Below, in pieces: positions 27,801 to 39,800 of a stretch of DNA of 64,000 nt. The translations under genes were made by a program, and so were the position numbers. The notes under the pieces were generated by a model. That model did no database searches. It had not been told where the DNA came from and was given only the letters and a program-made list of their open reading frames with translations. The first letter of the stretch is position 1. Every line of letters starts with the position of its first letter. This DNA is from Montifringilla adamsi (Eukaryota; Chordata; Aves; Passeriformes; Passeridae): the NCBI GenBank assembly GCA_017590115.1, contig JAGGNK010000225.1:503896-567895 (forward strand), in the 5' to 3' direction.

Positions 27801-30800
27801 TGAGCCCTGAAGTACAGATTATTTTGCAGGGTTATATTTTTCTGAAACTAAGTAACATGTATCGTGTGCCCTGTTAAATCTGTCTTCCAAAGAAATAGTG
27901 TAGCTGAGACATGACTTTAAGTCACAATACTGCATCTGAAAAGGAACATCTCTCCATAGTCCTGCTACTCACAGGAAGTATGAAGACCTCTTTGGGGAAA
28001 ACCCATGGAAAACAAGTGAAAAGACTTCTGTAATCACAGAAAGTAGTAGCAGTTTAACAAAAAAATAGTTGTAATTCTGTGAATTACACTGACTAGTTGT
28101 AAGGGAGGAGCATGGAAAGTAAGAGTTATGATTTATAAATGTGGGATTTTAATCAATAAGATGAAGGAAATATGGTTTTATGAAGTTATTTTTTATGTCC
28201 TTTTCATTTAGGAGAACTTTGTTTCAGTATGAATAATTTGTATGTAAAATAACTGCACTCTCTGCTATGACTTAATTTCAGAGACCCCAACCTGCACCAC
28301 AATGTGTGAATGCTGTGCAGCATGGAAACCTGGGTATTACAAGTGCTTTTGCTGCTGAAGGTGGGGTCCTTCCAAGTCATGGTTCTGTTCTTCGAATCAT
28401 TGTTGAAAATGTTTTTTGCCCTGTCACTTTAGACACACTGTATCAGGTAATGAGGACTGCTTAAAAAAAGTCACAATCTGTTCCAATGTTGCTACTGTAA
28501 ATCCATTAAATTTTTTTTTTAATTCCTATGGTTCCTGAATCTTCTGAGTGAGGACTGTCTCTTTAAATAATTTCCTGAATTCAGGGATCTAGGTTTGAAA
28601 TAGTTGTGTGTAAATGAAATTCAAGTAAACAGGGCTTCAGTACTCAGATTTTCATGTTGTCTCATTTAGTTCCTTGCTAAGGAGGCAGCAACGAATTTGA
28701 ATTGTTAGTTCTGCTTTCATGATGGGCTAGTGAAATGCTGAATGTTATGAACTTTTGAGTCCATATTTTAGCACTCTTTCTACTGAGTAACCTTGATAGT
28801 TTGCTTGATATTTAGGGTTTTATGTTCACTTTTATACCTCAGTGCAGGTGATGTAATATGCAAATTGCTTGTTCAAATCAAATGTTTTTGATTGTTCATC
28901 TTTGGAATGGCATTTGACTACCTCTCTAAGCTTAGAATAATGGTAGGCTGTAATTATGAAAGACATTACTATAACTTCTGCTAGGTGTTTGGGCTATGCT
29001 GTTGAAAGCTCTCAGTTAAAAAATAACTTTAAGACCACTTCTTTGCTTCCAGAAGATTTGTTGTTACTTTACAAATATTGCAAAGTTTTTCATTCTTGAA
29101 ACTTTTGTAATTAGTAGTAATTTATGCAGTAAAAAACACACATATGAGTTTCTTAAATAATACAAATTAGAATAACTGGGATAATTTTGTAGGAACCTGC
29201 AGTCTTGGAAGATTCTTTTCCTGCTCTGCTAAGATCTCAAACAATAGTTGTTTTTAGCAACACTCTGTTTTAGCTCTTACCTCTTAAAATTTTCTGTTTC
29301 TCTGTATTTCCTCACCATGATACTGATTAACTAGTGTATATATTAGTTGCCACTTTGTGTGTGTCTTTGAGTGTTACTCGCTCATTACTGAGCCTGTGCA
29401 AATGCTATGTCACCTGCTTAGGATTATTACTGCGTTCAGAATAACCTCAGAACAAGCTCCTGTGGTTATGGGAGCTGTACTAGTTCTAAGAATGCAAAAG
29501 CAAAGAGGAAATTTGTACTAATTTACTTTCATTTGATTTTAGTCTACTTCAGTGCAGCACAACTATATTTTCAGTATTTGAATTGCTCTCAACTACTTTT
29601 CCAATATGTCTTGAAAATTTAGTAATATTTGAAAAGGGGTCTTATTTGGAGTTCTTAATAGGACACAATCTCCTCTAATTAAAGCAGCACTTTGTAGCCA
29701 ATAGCTACAATCTAACTTTGTGTGGTAAGGTTAATGAAAATGAGTATTTTCACTGACAAGCATAGCATCTTATGGAACACTAGTAAGCAAGCTGTCATCC
29801 CCTACTTGGATTGTATTTTGTGAGTTGTTTTACCTGCCAAAAAAATTAACTTTTAAAATCACAATTTGCCTTAAAATATTTATCATAAGAAGCTGAAAAT
29901 TCAGTGTTATCTTTGCAGAAACAAAGTTGATATATACAGTGTGTTTAGGTTTAAAATCAAACAGGAAGGAATACATTAAATTTCATTACTTTAAAAAGGT
30001 CTGTTAAGTTTTCTGGATAAACATGGAAAAACATATGTTGAGAAGGTGTATTTAGGCATTTCTTAAGAGGAAGTGATTTATGAACAGGAACTCAAAGACT
30101 AAGTTTAAGTTGCTGTGAAAAGGTTTTTGTTCTGTTTTCTACGACTAAATGATGCCTTCAGCATTAAAATCTCGTTTCTGAGAGATTAAGAAACTGGGTC
30201 CAAGTGGTTGGGACATTAGTCTTGTACATTAGTCTTGTATCACTGATTCTAGCCTAAGAGGCTGTCAAGAGATGGTTATACTTATCTAAGGCCTTTCTTT
30301 CCATTGCAGGTTTAATATTTGTCAGGGGTTTCTGCTTTCCTTACTTTGCATTGATTTTAACAGTTTGTTTGAAAACTAATCATATTTCTCAAACTTACCT
30401 TTCCTCTTTGACTGGACATTTTTTTCCTGCACTTGCATGATACATCCTAGCTTTATTTTTGTCCTTGCTCTTTGTGGCATAGCTTTTGTTTAAACATCTT
30501 CATGTAATGCACACTCTCGTTTGGAATGTGTATATATTTAAATTCAGCCTTTACAAGTATTTCTGCAGTACTTAGGTTTGCAATAAATCAAATACCATTT
30601 GATTAAAGTATAGGGGTAGGTTCAAATCTAGGTCTTTGTCTTGCTTCTTTCCTCGCTGTTTTCTAGTTTAGGCAGTGGGTCTTAATAAGCGCACAAATTA
30701 TTTAAGTTGTATTTTATTCAACAGATTTGCAGAATTTATCTAATGTACAGAACATAAAAGTGGATGCCTTGAAATGTAGTTTACAGTTCCCATCTCAACT

Positions 30801-33800
30801 GACTTCCAGCAACAAGGAATAATATTTATAGAAATAGACAGATCCACCAGGTCAACAGGTGGCTCTGTTGTGTACTTGAATAAATTTTGGTGTTTTTGAC
30901 CATGGGATAATCTATTCAACACCTGTTCCACTGACACCTGATGTGATGTGCCTTTCTCAGAGGGGAAAAAGGGTCCTAGTGTAGGAGGTAGTGGGGCTTG
31001 TTGACAGCTTTAAACTAGCTTGGAACAGAGAAGGGTAATGTGTATAAGCTAGAGAACAAGAGGATGCAGAGCAGCACTGTGGAAAGGGACCTGCACATCT
31101 CGGTCAATGGCAAGTTGAATATGAATCAGCAGTGTACAGAGTCTAGAGGGGAAGCCTTATGGGGAGAGGCTGAGGGCACTAGGTCTGTTCAGCCTGGAGA
31201 AGATTGAGGGGAGACCTCCTTGCAGTTACAGCTTCCTCAGAGGGGAAGTGGGAGGAGCAGGTACTGATCTCTTCAGTGTTGTGACTTCAGTGTTGTTCAC
31301 CTAGTGACAGGACTTGAGGAAATGGCATGAAGCTGAGTTGGGGAATGTTTAAGTTGGATTGGAAAAGGTTTTTCACCCAGAGGGTGTTGTGCTCTGGAAC
31401 AGGCTCTTCAGGGACGTGATCACAGGACCAAGCCTGACAGAGTTCCCAGAAACCTTTGGACAGTGCTCTCATGCACATGATTACTGATTCTGGGGGGTGT
31501 CCTGTGCAGAGCTGGGAACTGGACTCAGCTGATGATCCTTGCAGATCCCTTCCAACTCCGTGTGTTCTGTGATTCTGGGACTTGTGAAGTCCATTTCTCA
31601 AACCTCAGCTCTGATTTGTAATTCACAATTCATCTGCAGACACTTGACAAATACTTGTTTGGACTGTCCTTCTTGTTTACTTGATTAGACATTGCTAATT
31701 CTTTAAGGAAATTTTAGACTTCTTTCCTGTCTTCTGTAGCTTTTCTTTAATTATTTTTTTTACCTGGTACAAAATTCTGAGTTCACACAATTTTATTTTT
31801 GTTCGGCTCTCACAACAGAAATATTTTTCAGAAATTTATTTGGAATATTAAATGCTAGTTTTTAGTGTGCATGAATTACTCACTGCTTCTTAAAGCCCAT
31901 GTTCTTTCCCTAACAGATTTTCTCTAAATTTGGCTTTGTCTTGAAGATTGTCATGTTCCATAAGAACAATCAATTTCAAGCTCTGCTCCAGTATGCTGAT
32001 GCAATGAATGCATATTATGCCAAAATGGTAAGTATAGTGTATTCAGCTTGATTTTGTTTGTTTGTTGGGGGGTTTTCCTTGCTAAGGGATAGGGGAAGCA
32101 TTAGGAATATTTTGACTGTTAACTTCATGATTTTTCACCATTCTAACACTCTTGTTGCACATGAATAACTTTGACATCTCTCTTTATTTAAGAGGACAGC
32201 ACTCTATCATCAGCTGCAAACAAATCTGTAGCATATACTCCAGGACCTGCATGAGTCTGTCAAAATGAAAATCATTGATAATATTCTCTCTGTCTTCTTG
32301 AGGCTGAGCAGGCCCAGCTCCCTCTACTTGTGAAAGAGATGCTTCAATTGCTTAGTCATCTTTCTAAGTCTACACTGAACCCATTCCAAGAGCTCCATGT
32401 CTCCCTTGGGCTGAGTTGCCCACAACTGAACACAGCAGTTTAAATGTGGCCTCACCAGTGCTGAGTAGTGGGTCACCTCCTTTCTCCTGCTCGCAATGTT
32501 CTTTATAATGCTGCCCAGGATGCCATTGGCCTTCTTCACAAGGACAGATTGCTGGCACACAGGTATCTTGTGGTCCACAAAGATACACATTCTTTGTAGG
32601 GCTGCTTTCCAGTAGATCAGGCCCTAGTCTGTGTTTTCCACTTGCTTTTGATGAATTTCAGAAGGTTCCTCTGTGCCCATCTCTCCAGGCTGCTGGAATC
32701 CTTCTGAAGGGCTGCTCAGTGCTCTGGGCTATTGGCCACTCCTCCCAGCTTTGTGTTGTCAGTGAAATTGCTGAGCAGGCCTCTGCACCTTCATCCAAGT
32801 CATCTTTAATTCTCATATAAAGGGAGCAGGAGGTAATAAATAGTCAGATATGTAGAAAAGCTTTAGCAATCCTTTCATGACACCTGTGATTCAAGTCCCA
32901 GAGAGGCAGACTGGAGACCTTTTTAGACCACTGGTCAGGTCAGCAGATGGGTGCCTCTGCTGTGGCATCACCTACAATTCTACACCACTTCTGGGGGTTA
33001 CTGGCACAGGATCTGCCCGCTCTCTTGTTTCACTTGAAGTCATGCCTAGGTCTGGGACTTATATTGGAAAACACCATTGAGTCCAATGATAAACCTAATG
33101 CTGCCAAACCTAATTCTGAACCATGTCCTGAAGCACAACATCTGCACATCTTTTAAGTACCTCCAGGGATGGTGACTTCACCACTTGTCTGTTCCAATGC
33201 CTGATAACCCTTTTGATGAAGAAATTTTTCATAATATCCAGTCTAAACTCCTGTTGCCGAACGTGAGCCTATTTCCTCTTGTCATGTCACTTGTTTCATG
33301 GGAGAAGAGACTGACTCCTACCTTGCTACATCTTCCTTTCAGGCAATTGTAGAGAACAGTAAGGTCTCTCCTGAGCCTCCTTTTCCGCAGGGCAGACAAC
33401 CCCAGCTCCCTCCAGCACTCCTCATGGGACTTGTGCTTCAGATCCTACATTAGAGTCCCTCATGTAAGGGTCAGTTCACGCAGTTAAAATTTCCAAATTA
33501 GTATTCCTATTACCATCCGATACTGTGTGTTGAGTGGGAGAGAAGTAAGATTAGAGACATAAGAAGTTAAGTCATGCTTAAAGCTTTGTTTTGTCCACTT
33601 GGCACAAGGTGATATACTACTAACTAGTAGACTACACTAGAGGTTTAGGTAAGGATAGTCCCAGCATAATTGTCTACTTGGTGTTTAAAAAGAGGGCTTA
33701 ATACCAGAAGGTGAATTACTGTTTGGATTCAATTACAAGGTGAAAACTTTGTAATGGTGGAATGGTTTGAATTAGAAGCAACTTTTAAAGGTCATCCAGT

Positions 33801-36800
33801 GCAATCCCCTGGAGTGAGCAGGGTCAACTTCAACTAGATCAGGTTGCTCAGAGCCCTGTCCAGTGGGCATCAGCCTCCTCTCAGGGCAACCTGTGCCAAT
33901 GTTTCATCACAATCTTTGCAAAAACTTCTTCCATATAGCTAATCCAAATCCCTCCCAGTTTAAAATCATTACCCCTTGTCCTATGCCAACCTGCCCTACT
34001 ATCTGTCCTGATCTTTCTTATAGGCCACCTTCAAGTCCTGAAAGGCTGCAATAATAATATAAACTTATAGCGATGGCTGACATGATGTGTTTTATATCTG
34101 AAAATGTAATTATTTTTCTTCAGGCTCTGGATGGCCATTGTATCTACAGTGGCTGCTGCACTCTGCGTATTGATTTCTCCAAGTTTACTAAGCTAACAGT
34201 GAAGTACAACAATGACAAAAGTAGAGATTTCACTCGCACTGACCTTCCTTTTGGTGATGGCCACCGAACTGTAGATACATCCTTATCTACTCCTTTTGGT
34301 AAGAAATCTTCACTTCTAGTGCTAAATACACACAGATATCATAATTTTTATGTCACATCTATGCTTTGGCTTCATATCAGGTTCATAGAGGGGTAAATTT
34401 TTCATACATTTTGTTTTGCAATGCCCAGTAAAATTCGTATGGAAAGCATGAAGTCAGAGTCATGGTAAATGAATATCTGAAATAATAACATGAGGAATAC
34501 TAGTGGGCGAATTTTAAGGTGTTGTAAAAAAAGCTATAAAATACTACTAAAATGCTGTGAAATTGTATCATTGGTACAAGTAATGTAGTAAATATTGCAT
34601 ATCAGAATTGAAGTCATCACAAATTGACACTGGCTGCCTAAAGCTGCTTGAAAATAAGTGTTTTAAGAGTATTAGCTCTTATTTGTTGATATTTTAGGGT
34701 AATTGAGTGCTCCAAGAAACAAAACTATAAGAAAATCCGAAATTCTATACTTATTTATGTCTATATTCATCTTTTAAAATATAAAATTTAAGAAATTTTC
34801 TTAAATTTTAGAAGTCATTTTGGCATAGAGGATACAGTGTCTGCTTGAAGTGGCACTAGAGAAACACAATTAGAGTTATTTTAGCTATTTTTCTCTCTCT
34901 CTAATGACAACTATTAACAATAATACACAGCTAAGAACTGTCTTAGCTGTTGAATAGGTATCTAAGAGCTGTCCAATTGATTATCACAGTGAAAAGTGTG
35001 GGAAAATAATTCCCTATTTTCCTTTATTTTTCTGTGGCAGCTAGGACAAATACTGGGTTTGGTTTGATTTTTTTGGGTAGTTGAGTTAGCTTAGATTAGA
35101 ATAAGAAAGTGAGTTGCACTCACTACTTTCTTGATTTTTGTCTTTAGTGCTCCCCTTAAATGCAGGCCTTGGATCTTTATGTAATGGACAAATGTCATTA
35201 CAGTGTGGGGCAGAGGAGGATGGTGGAATTTGCCATACAGCATTATAGAAATGTGCTGTTACAAGTCTAATATAGTCTAATTAATTAGACTTGCACTATT
35301 TGAAATGTCAGTGGAAGGGAAAAGTACAATTTGAGTAGTTTATTTCTGCACTTGCTTGTAGGGCAGAAATAAGAATGCTTTTGGAGAATAACACATGAAC
35401 ACTTCTCTTCTTCCCCCTCACTCTCCCAAGCTCCTCATTGCTAGGAGCCTTATTTTCCTTTACTGTAAGAGTAAGAAGTGCTGGAGTAGGCTGATGTATT
35501 TGTCTGTGGTACATTCATAGTGAAGCAGCTGCACATTTATTTTAAAAAACAATAATAAACAGCTGTAGACGGGGAAAAGTGTGCTTCCTAGCCTTTCTAG
35601 TGATGGCAGCACACATATTGTCATTGGCATGTTCTGAGAAGCTTAGATGCAGAACATGAGGAAAAGATGTTCTAAGCCATGTGGCTACCTTCACTACTTC
35701 TTATTACTAATGGATGTAGTTTTGATGTAAATTATAAAACAAAGCTGGTAATTGTCAAAATAATATATCTGTTTTTTATTGTAGACTTGAAGTTATCTTA
35801 GTAGCAAAACTAAACTGTTTTTGAAACTTGTTTTTCTTCTTTTTTCTTTAATTTTCTTCTGCTTTCTGTGGAAAAGATACTGCACTATCAACAAACAGAT
35901 TTTGTGCATATTTTGCATTTAAAGCATTCTTGCATCCACTGAGCAGAAATACCTGAATTGGCTTGCTTAGAAAGCTAGGCTGATAACCATGAAGCATATT
36001 AATTTAAAACAAACAAGCAAACAAACCCAAAAAAGCCCAAAGAATGCTAGATCTTCCTGCATTAGCTCAGTTTGACAATTTTTACATTCCTGATTTTGGT
36101 ATCAGAGTGCAACATGCAGGTCTTATTTGGCAGAATAAATTTCTAAGTTCTTGATCTATTTATTCATTAATGTTTCCATTACCATTCTTGATTTGTGAAT
36201 AAGTGATTAATAACTATATTGCCAGAATTTGTCAGTATAATTTCCAAAATGTATTTGCTTGATTTGGTGTGATAAATGTGTTCGGTTTTTTGTATGACAG
36301 ATACTTTTTTGCCACAGATAAGAGGAGGTGTAATGTGATGCAGTATTCATGGATACTTGATCTGTGGTGTCTGTTACATTTCTTTCTGTAATTCATAATA
36401 GATACTTTTTTTGGTGTTATATTATCCCTATTGATAATCATTTGTTAGTAGCTCTATTTTAGTCAGTGTAGAGGTTTGAGCAGTAAAACAGACATATTAC
36501 CAAGCTGTAGAATGTTTTCTAATTATACACGCCCCATTTGAAAAAAATAAAATCTGGTGTGTCCTTACATATGAACGAATCCACAGCTCAAGCTTTTATC
36601 TAACTGCTTAGAACACAGCTTTGTGAGCTACCCTGGGTAGCACTTGACTCCACATACTAATGTGGAAATCACTGAGCTATCTTTGATGCTGGGACTTTCC
36701 ATATGTTGTTATTCCAAATCTGGTTAATGCTTGTGATTTCCAGGGGAACTATAAAAAACACTGGTTATTTATAAGTTACACAAACTGGGAAAGTACATCT

Positions 36801-39800
36801 CCTTAAAAAGCAGAATATATATGCTTTATGCATTTCAGCTGCTAGTAAAATTCAGAACCTCAGATTAGTTGTAGAAGTTTGTGTTGTTTAGCTTGTACTG
36901 ATCTAAGTATTCAGGAGTTGTATCTCATCATTGCAAAACATCTTTGACTGTATTTACTTGCAGAAAATTTCTAGTATGTCCATTGTGTGAATAGAAACCA
37001 TTGAACACAGGCTTTAATGGATACTAGTCTCTGCTGTGCTTTCCTAGTCAAACTTCTCTAATTTACGTTTTGCCCAGACTTCATTTTAGAGAGGAATGTT
37101 GAGGCTGACCAGAATATTTGCCTTCAAAAGTGGCTATGTTGTCTTTGTACAACATAGAATCTTGGATTTCAATGAGAGTTTTAACCCAAAAAGTTTTATA
37201 AACATCTGGAATCACATATAAAGTCAAAATAGCAATACTGGTAGCTGATTCTGATTGCTGAAATTTCTTCTGTTTTCCAAAACTTTTAATATCTGCTTTA
37301 AAAAATGTCTGTTCTCTCTAGCCACCCAAAATACCATATTTCCATCATATACAGGGCCTCCTGGGTTTGCCCCAGCCTTGGGCTTTCCTCAGGGAGCAGG
37401 TAAGTTTGTTTTCTAAAAATGTGGTGTTTGTAGTTATGGCTAGTGGCCCATCTGAATACATCCATTCTGAGCCATTTGTTTTAAAATATAGCAATCAGAA
37501 CACATTATTAATTTGAGTAATTGTAACTCTTTTCATATATATATACTCAATAAAATAAGTTTTTGTAATAAAAACAATATCCTGATGTAGTTTATCATTC
37601 AATAAGCAAAGAACCTAAATGCCATGATAAAGATTACCCGTAAGAGAAGAAATTAAGCATTTATTTTTTTCTCAGAATCATAAAACTGCTATAACATTCA
37701 AAGCAAATTGAGGGAAGTCTCTGTTTTTCTGGCTATCAAGTGAGAAATATATAATTTTTTAGACTGTGATCTTTCCCTTTCTAGCACAGGATAAACTTGT
37801 GTGCTGTATTATTTTTTTTCTTTCTAGGGCTGCAATTTATGTCCCTGTTTGTTTGGGTCTATTTGTGTAGCTGAATATTTCTTTTTTCTCTGAAAGGGAG
37901 ATGCTTCCTGCTTTATTGGTCAGATACTAGTAATAACTAAATTCCTTAAAACAATTTTTAAATTGGATATTGATGGTTTTGCCAAATACAACCTGCTTGT
38001 GTGTTCTTCCTTATCCACTTCGAGATGTCAAGTGATGCTATTTTTACCTTTCCAGGTCCTTCTGCTCTGCCTGTTCCTGGAGCACTTGGTCCTCTCACGG
38101 TCACCACATCAGCAGCACCTGGACACATGACTGTTCCGGGTATTCCAGGAAACTCTGTTTTACTAGTCAGCAACCTCAACCCTGAAGTAAGTTTGATTGG
38201 TGGAACTGATGTAAATGTCACCTTGTACCAACTGCCAGAATCCTTGCAAACTGACATTAGCTGAAGGAGTAAGAGAAATTCTCTATGCTGATAATATAAA
38301 AAACAGGACATATCTATACTTGTTGTAGGTAGTTAGCAATATTGGTGAGGTTTAAAAACTTCCATCAAGCTGTGAAAAGCTTCCTAACATAATTTACTTT
38401 TGGAACCCTATGTTTGCAGTGTAGCTAGTAATTAGAGAGAAGTCTGTGATCAACTGTAAGAAATGTTTGAAGATGTAAACAACATACATATGATAATTTA
38501 CTGGTATCTCTGTTACTATGACTTCTGTGTGTGGTTTCTTATCTGTAAAGAAGGCAATCCTTATCTGTAAAGGATTTTTCCTTACATTTTTTAAAAAACA
38601 AGGAATTAAATGGAAAGGAGGAAACATAAAAAGAGATAAAAGCATGCCAAATAAAGTACCTTTCTAAACATGTGTAGGATCTTTCTAGTTTTGCAGCTTT
38701 GAGATTGAAGAAAAAGAACACGGTTACATTATGTTATTGACATCACTCTACATGTATTTTTAACAGTTATAGTAAGTACCCATGTTCACTTTTCATAGTA
38801 CCACACAGATGCTTTTTCATATGGTGGCAGTAAAATTACCAAGGACGACTTGGAAAGTTATTTTTGTAGTGGAAATTACATAGGCTGGTCTATAATCTTC
38901 TTTGTGTTATTCAAACAGCGATCAGGTCTTAATTGAAAGGAACATACATCTTCTTAAAAAATTAAACAAGCTTTAACAGGGCCCTGACTTAAAACACAGT
39001 TCTTTTTGACTGTTGATAAGCAGCAATGTAAAATTCTTGTTGCACACACTCCATACATTTCCTTAACTGTAAAACTGTTAGAAGTTGTTGGCAAAATTGA
39101 AGTTATCTTCATATTCTGAGGTTTAAAAATCTGTTCACCAGTTTCTTTAAGTAATTGTTCTGTTTCCGTTTGCATATTAACAACCAAATTCATAGCAAGC
39201 ATCAAAAACCCAGCTATATATAGGGCTGTAAGACAAGTCACTTTTTCTTTGATTTTACAATATATATCAGTGAGTTTCTGATGATGGCTGCAGATGTGCT
39301 TTCTGCAGCTGACTATTTTCTGAATCTGAAAGGAGCCTGCCTCTTAAAAATAAGCATATGTGAACCATAGGTCAGAGCTCTTTTTAGGACACTGATGCTT
39401 TACATAGTATGAATCATAGCTAAGGATTCATATAGAACTTAGTGCTGTAAAGCATGATACAATACCAATGTATTAAGTAATGCTCAACTTCTTAAAAGGA
39501 TTAAAATAAGAATGTACTACAAAATTAATTGTTGAAAATATATTTCTTGGCAGTTTTGTAGCACTTGTTCTTCAGTATTGGTTGTCTGACCCCTGTCACT
39601 CCTTTTTCTCTGTATAGAAAATCTGGTTGACCTTATTTCAGTTCATATTTCTCTCCTGGTTTCAGTGTGCATTTTAACATTCCTTCATGACTGGTTTTGT
39701 CTTTCATTCTCCTCCCCTCCTTTGATTTTTAAGTAGAAATATTTCAGTCTCACTTGAATAAGAAATTTCTTTTTAAAAACAGAAGTCTCTATCCTGAATT

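Noticed and set aside
30605..30630. GGTTCAAATC box resembling a tRNA internal promoter
   Set aside because: Flanking sequence does not form a cloverleaf and no A box lies at the right distance.
32324..32590. 88-codon minus-strand frame resembling a reverse-transcriptase end
   Set aside because: Not a host gene; it is the CR1 ORF2 C-terminus and was annotated as a mobile element.
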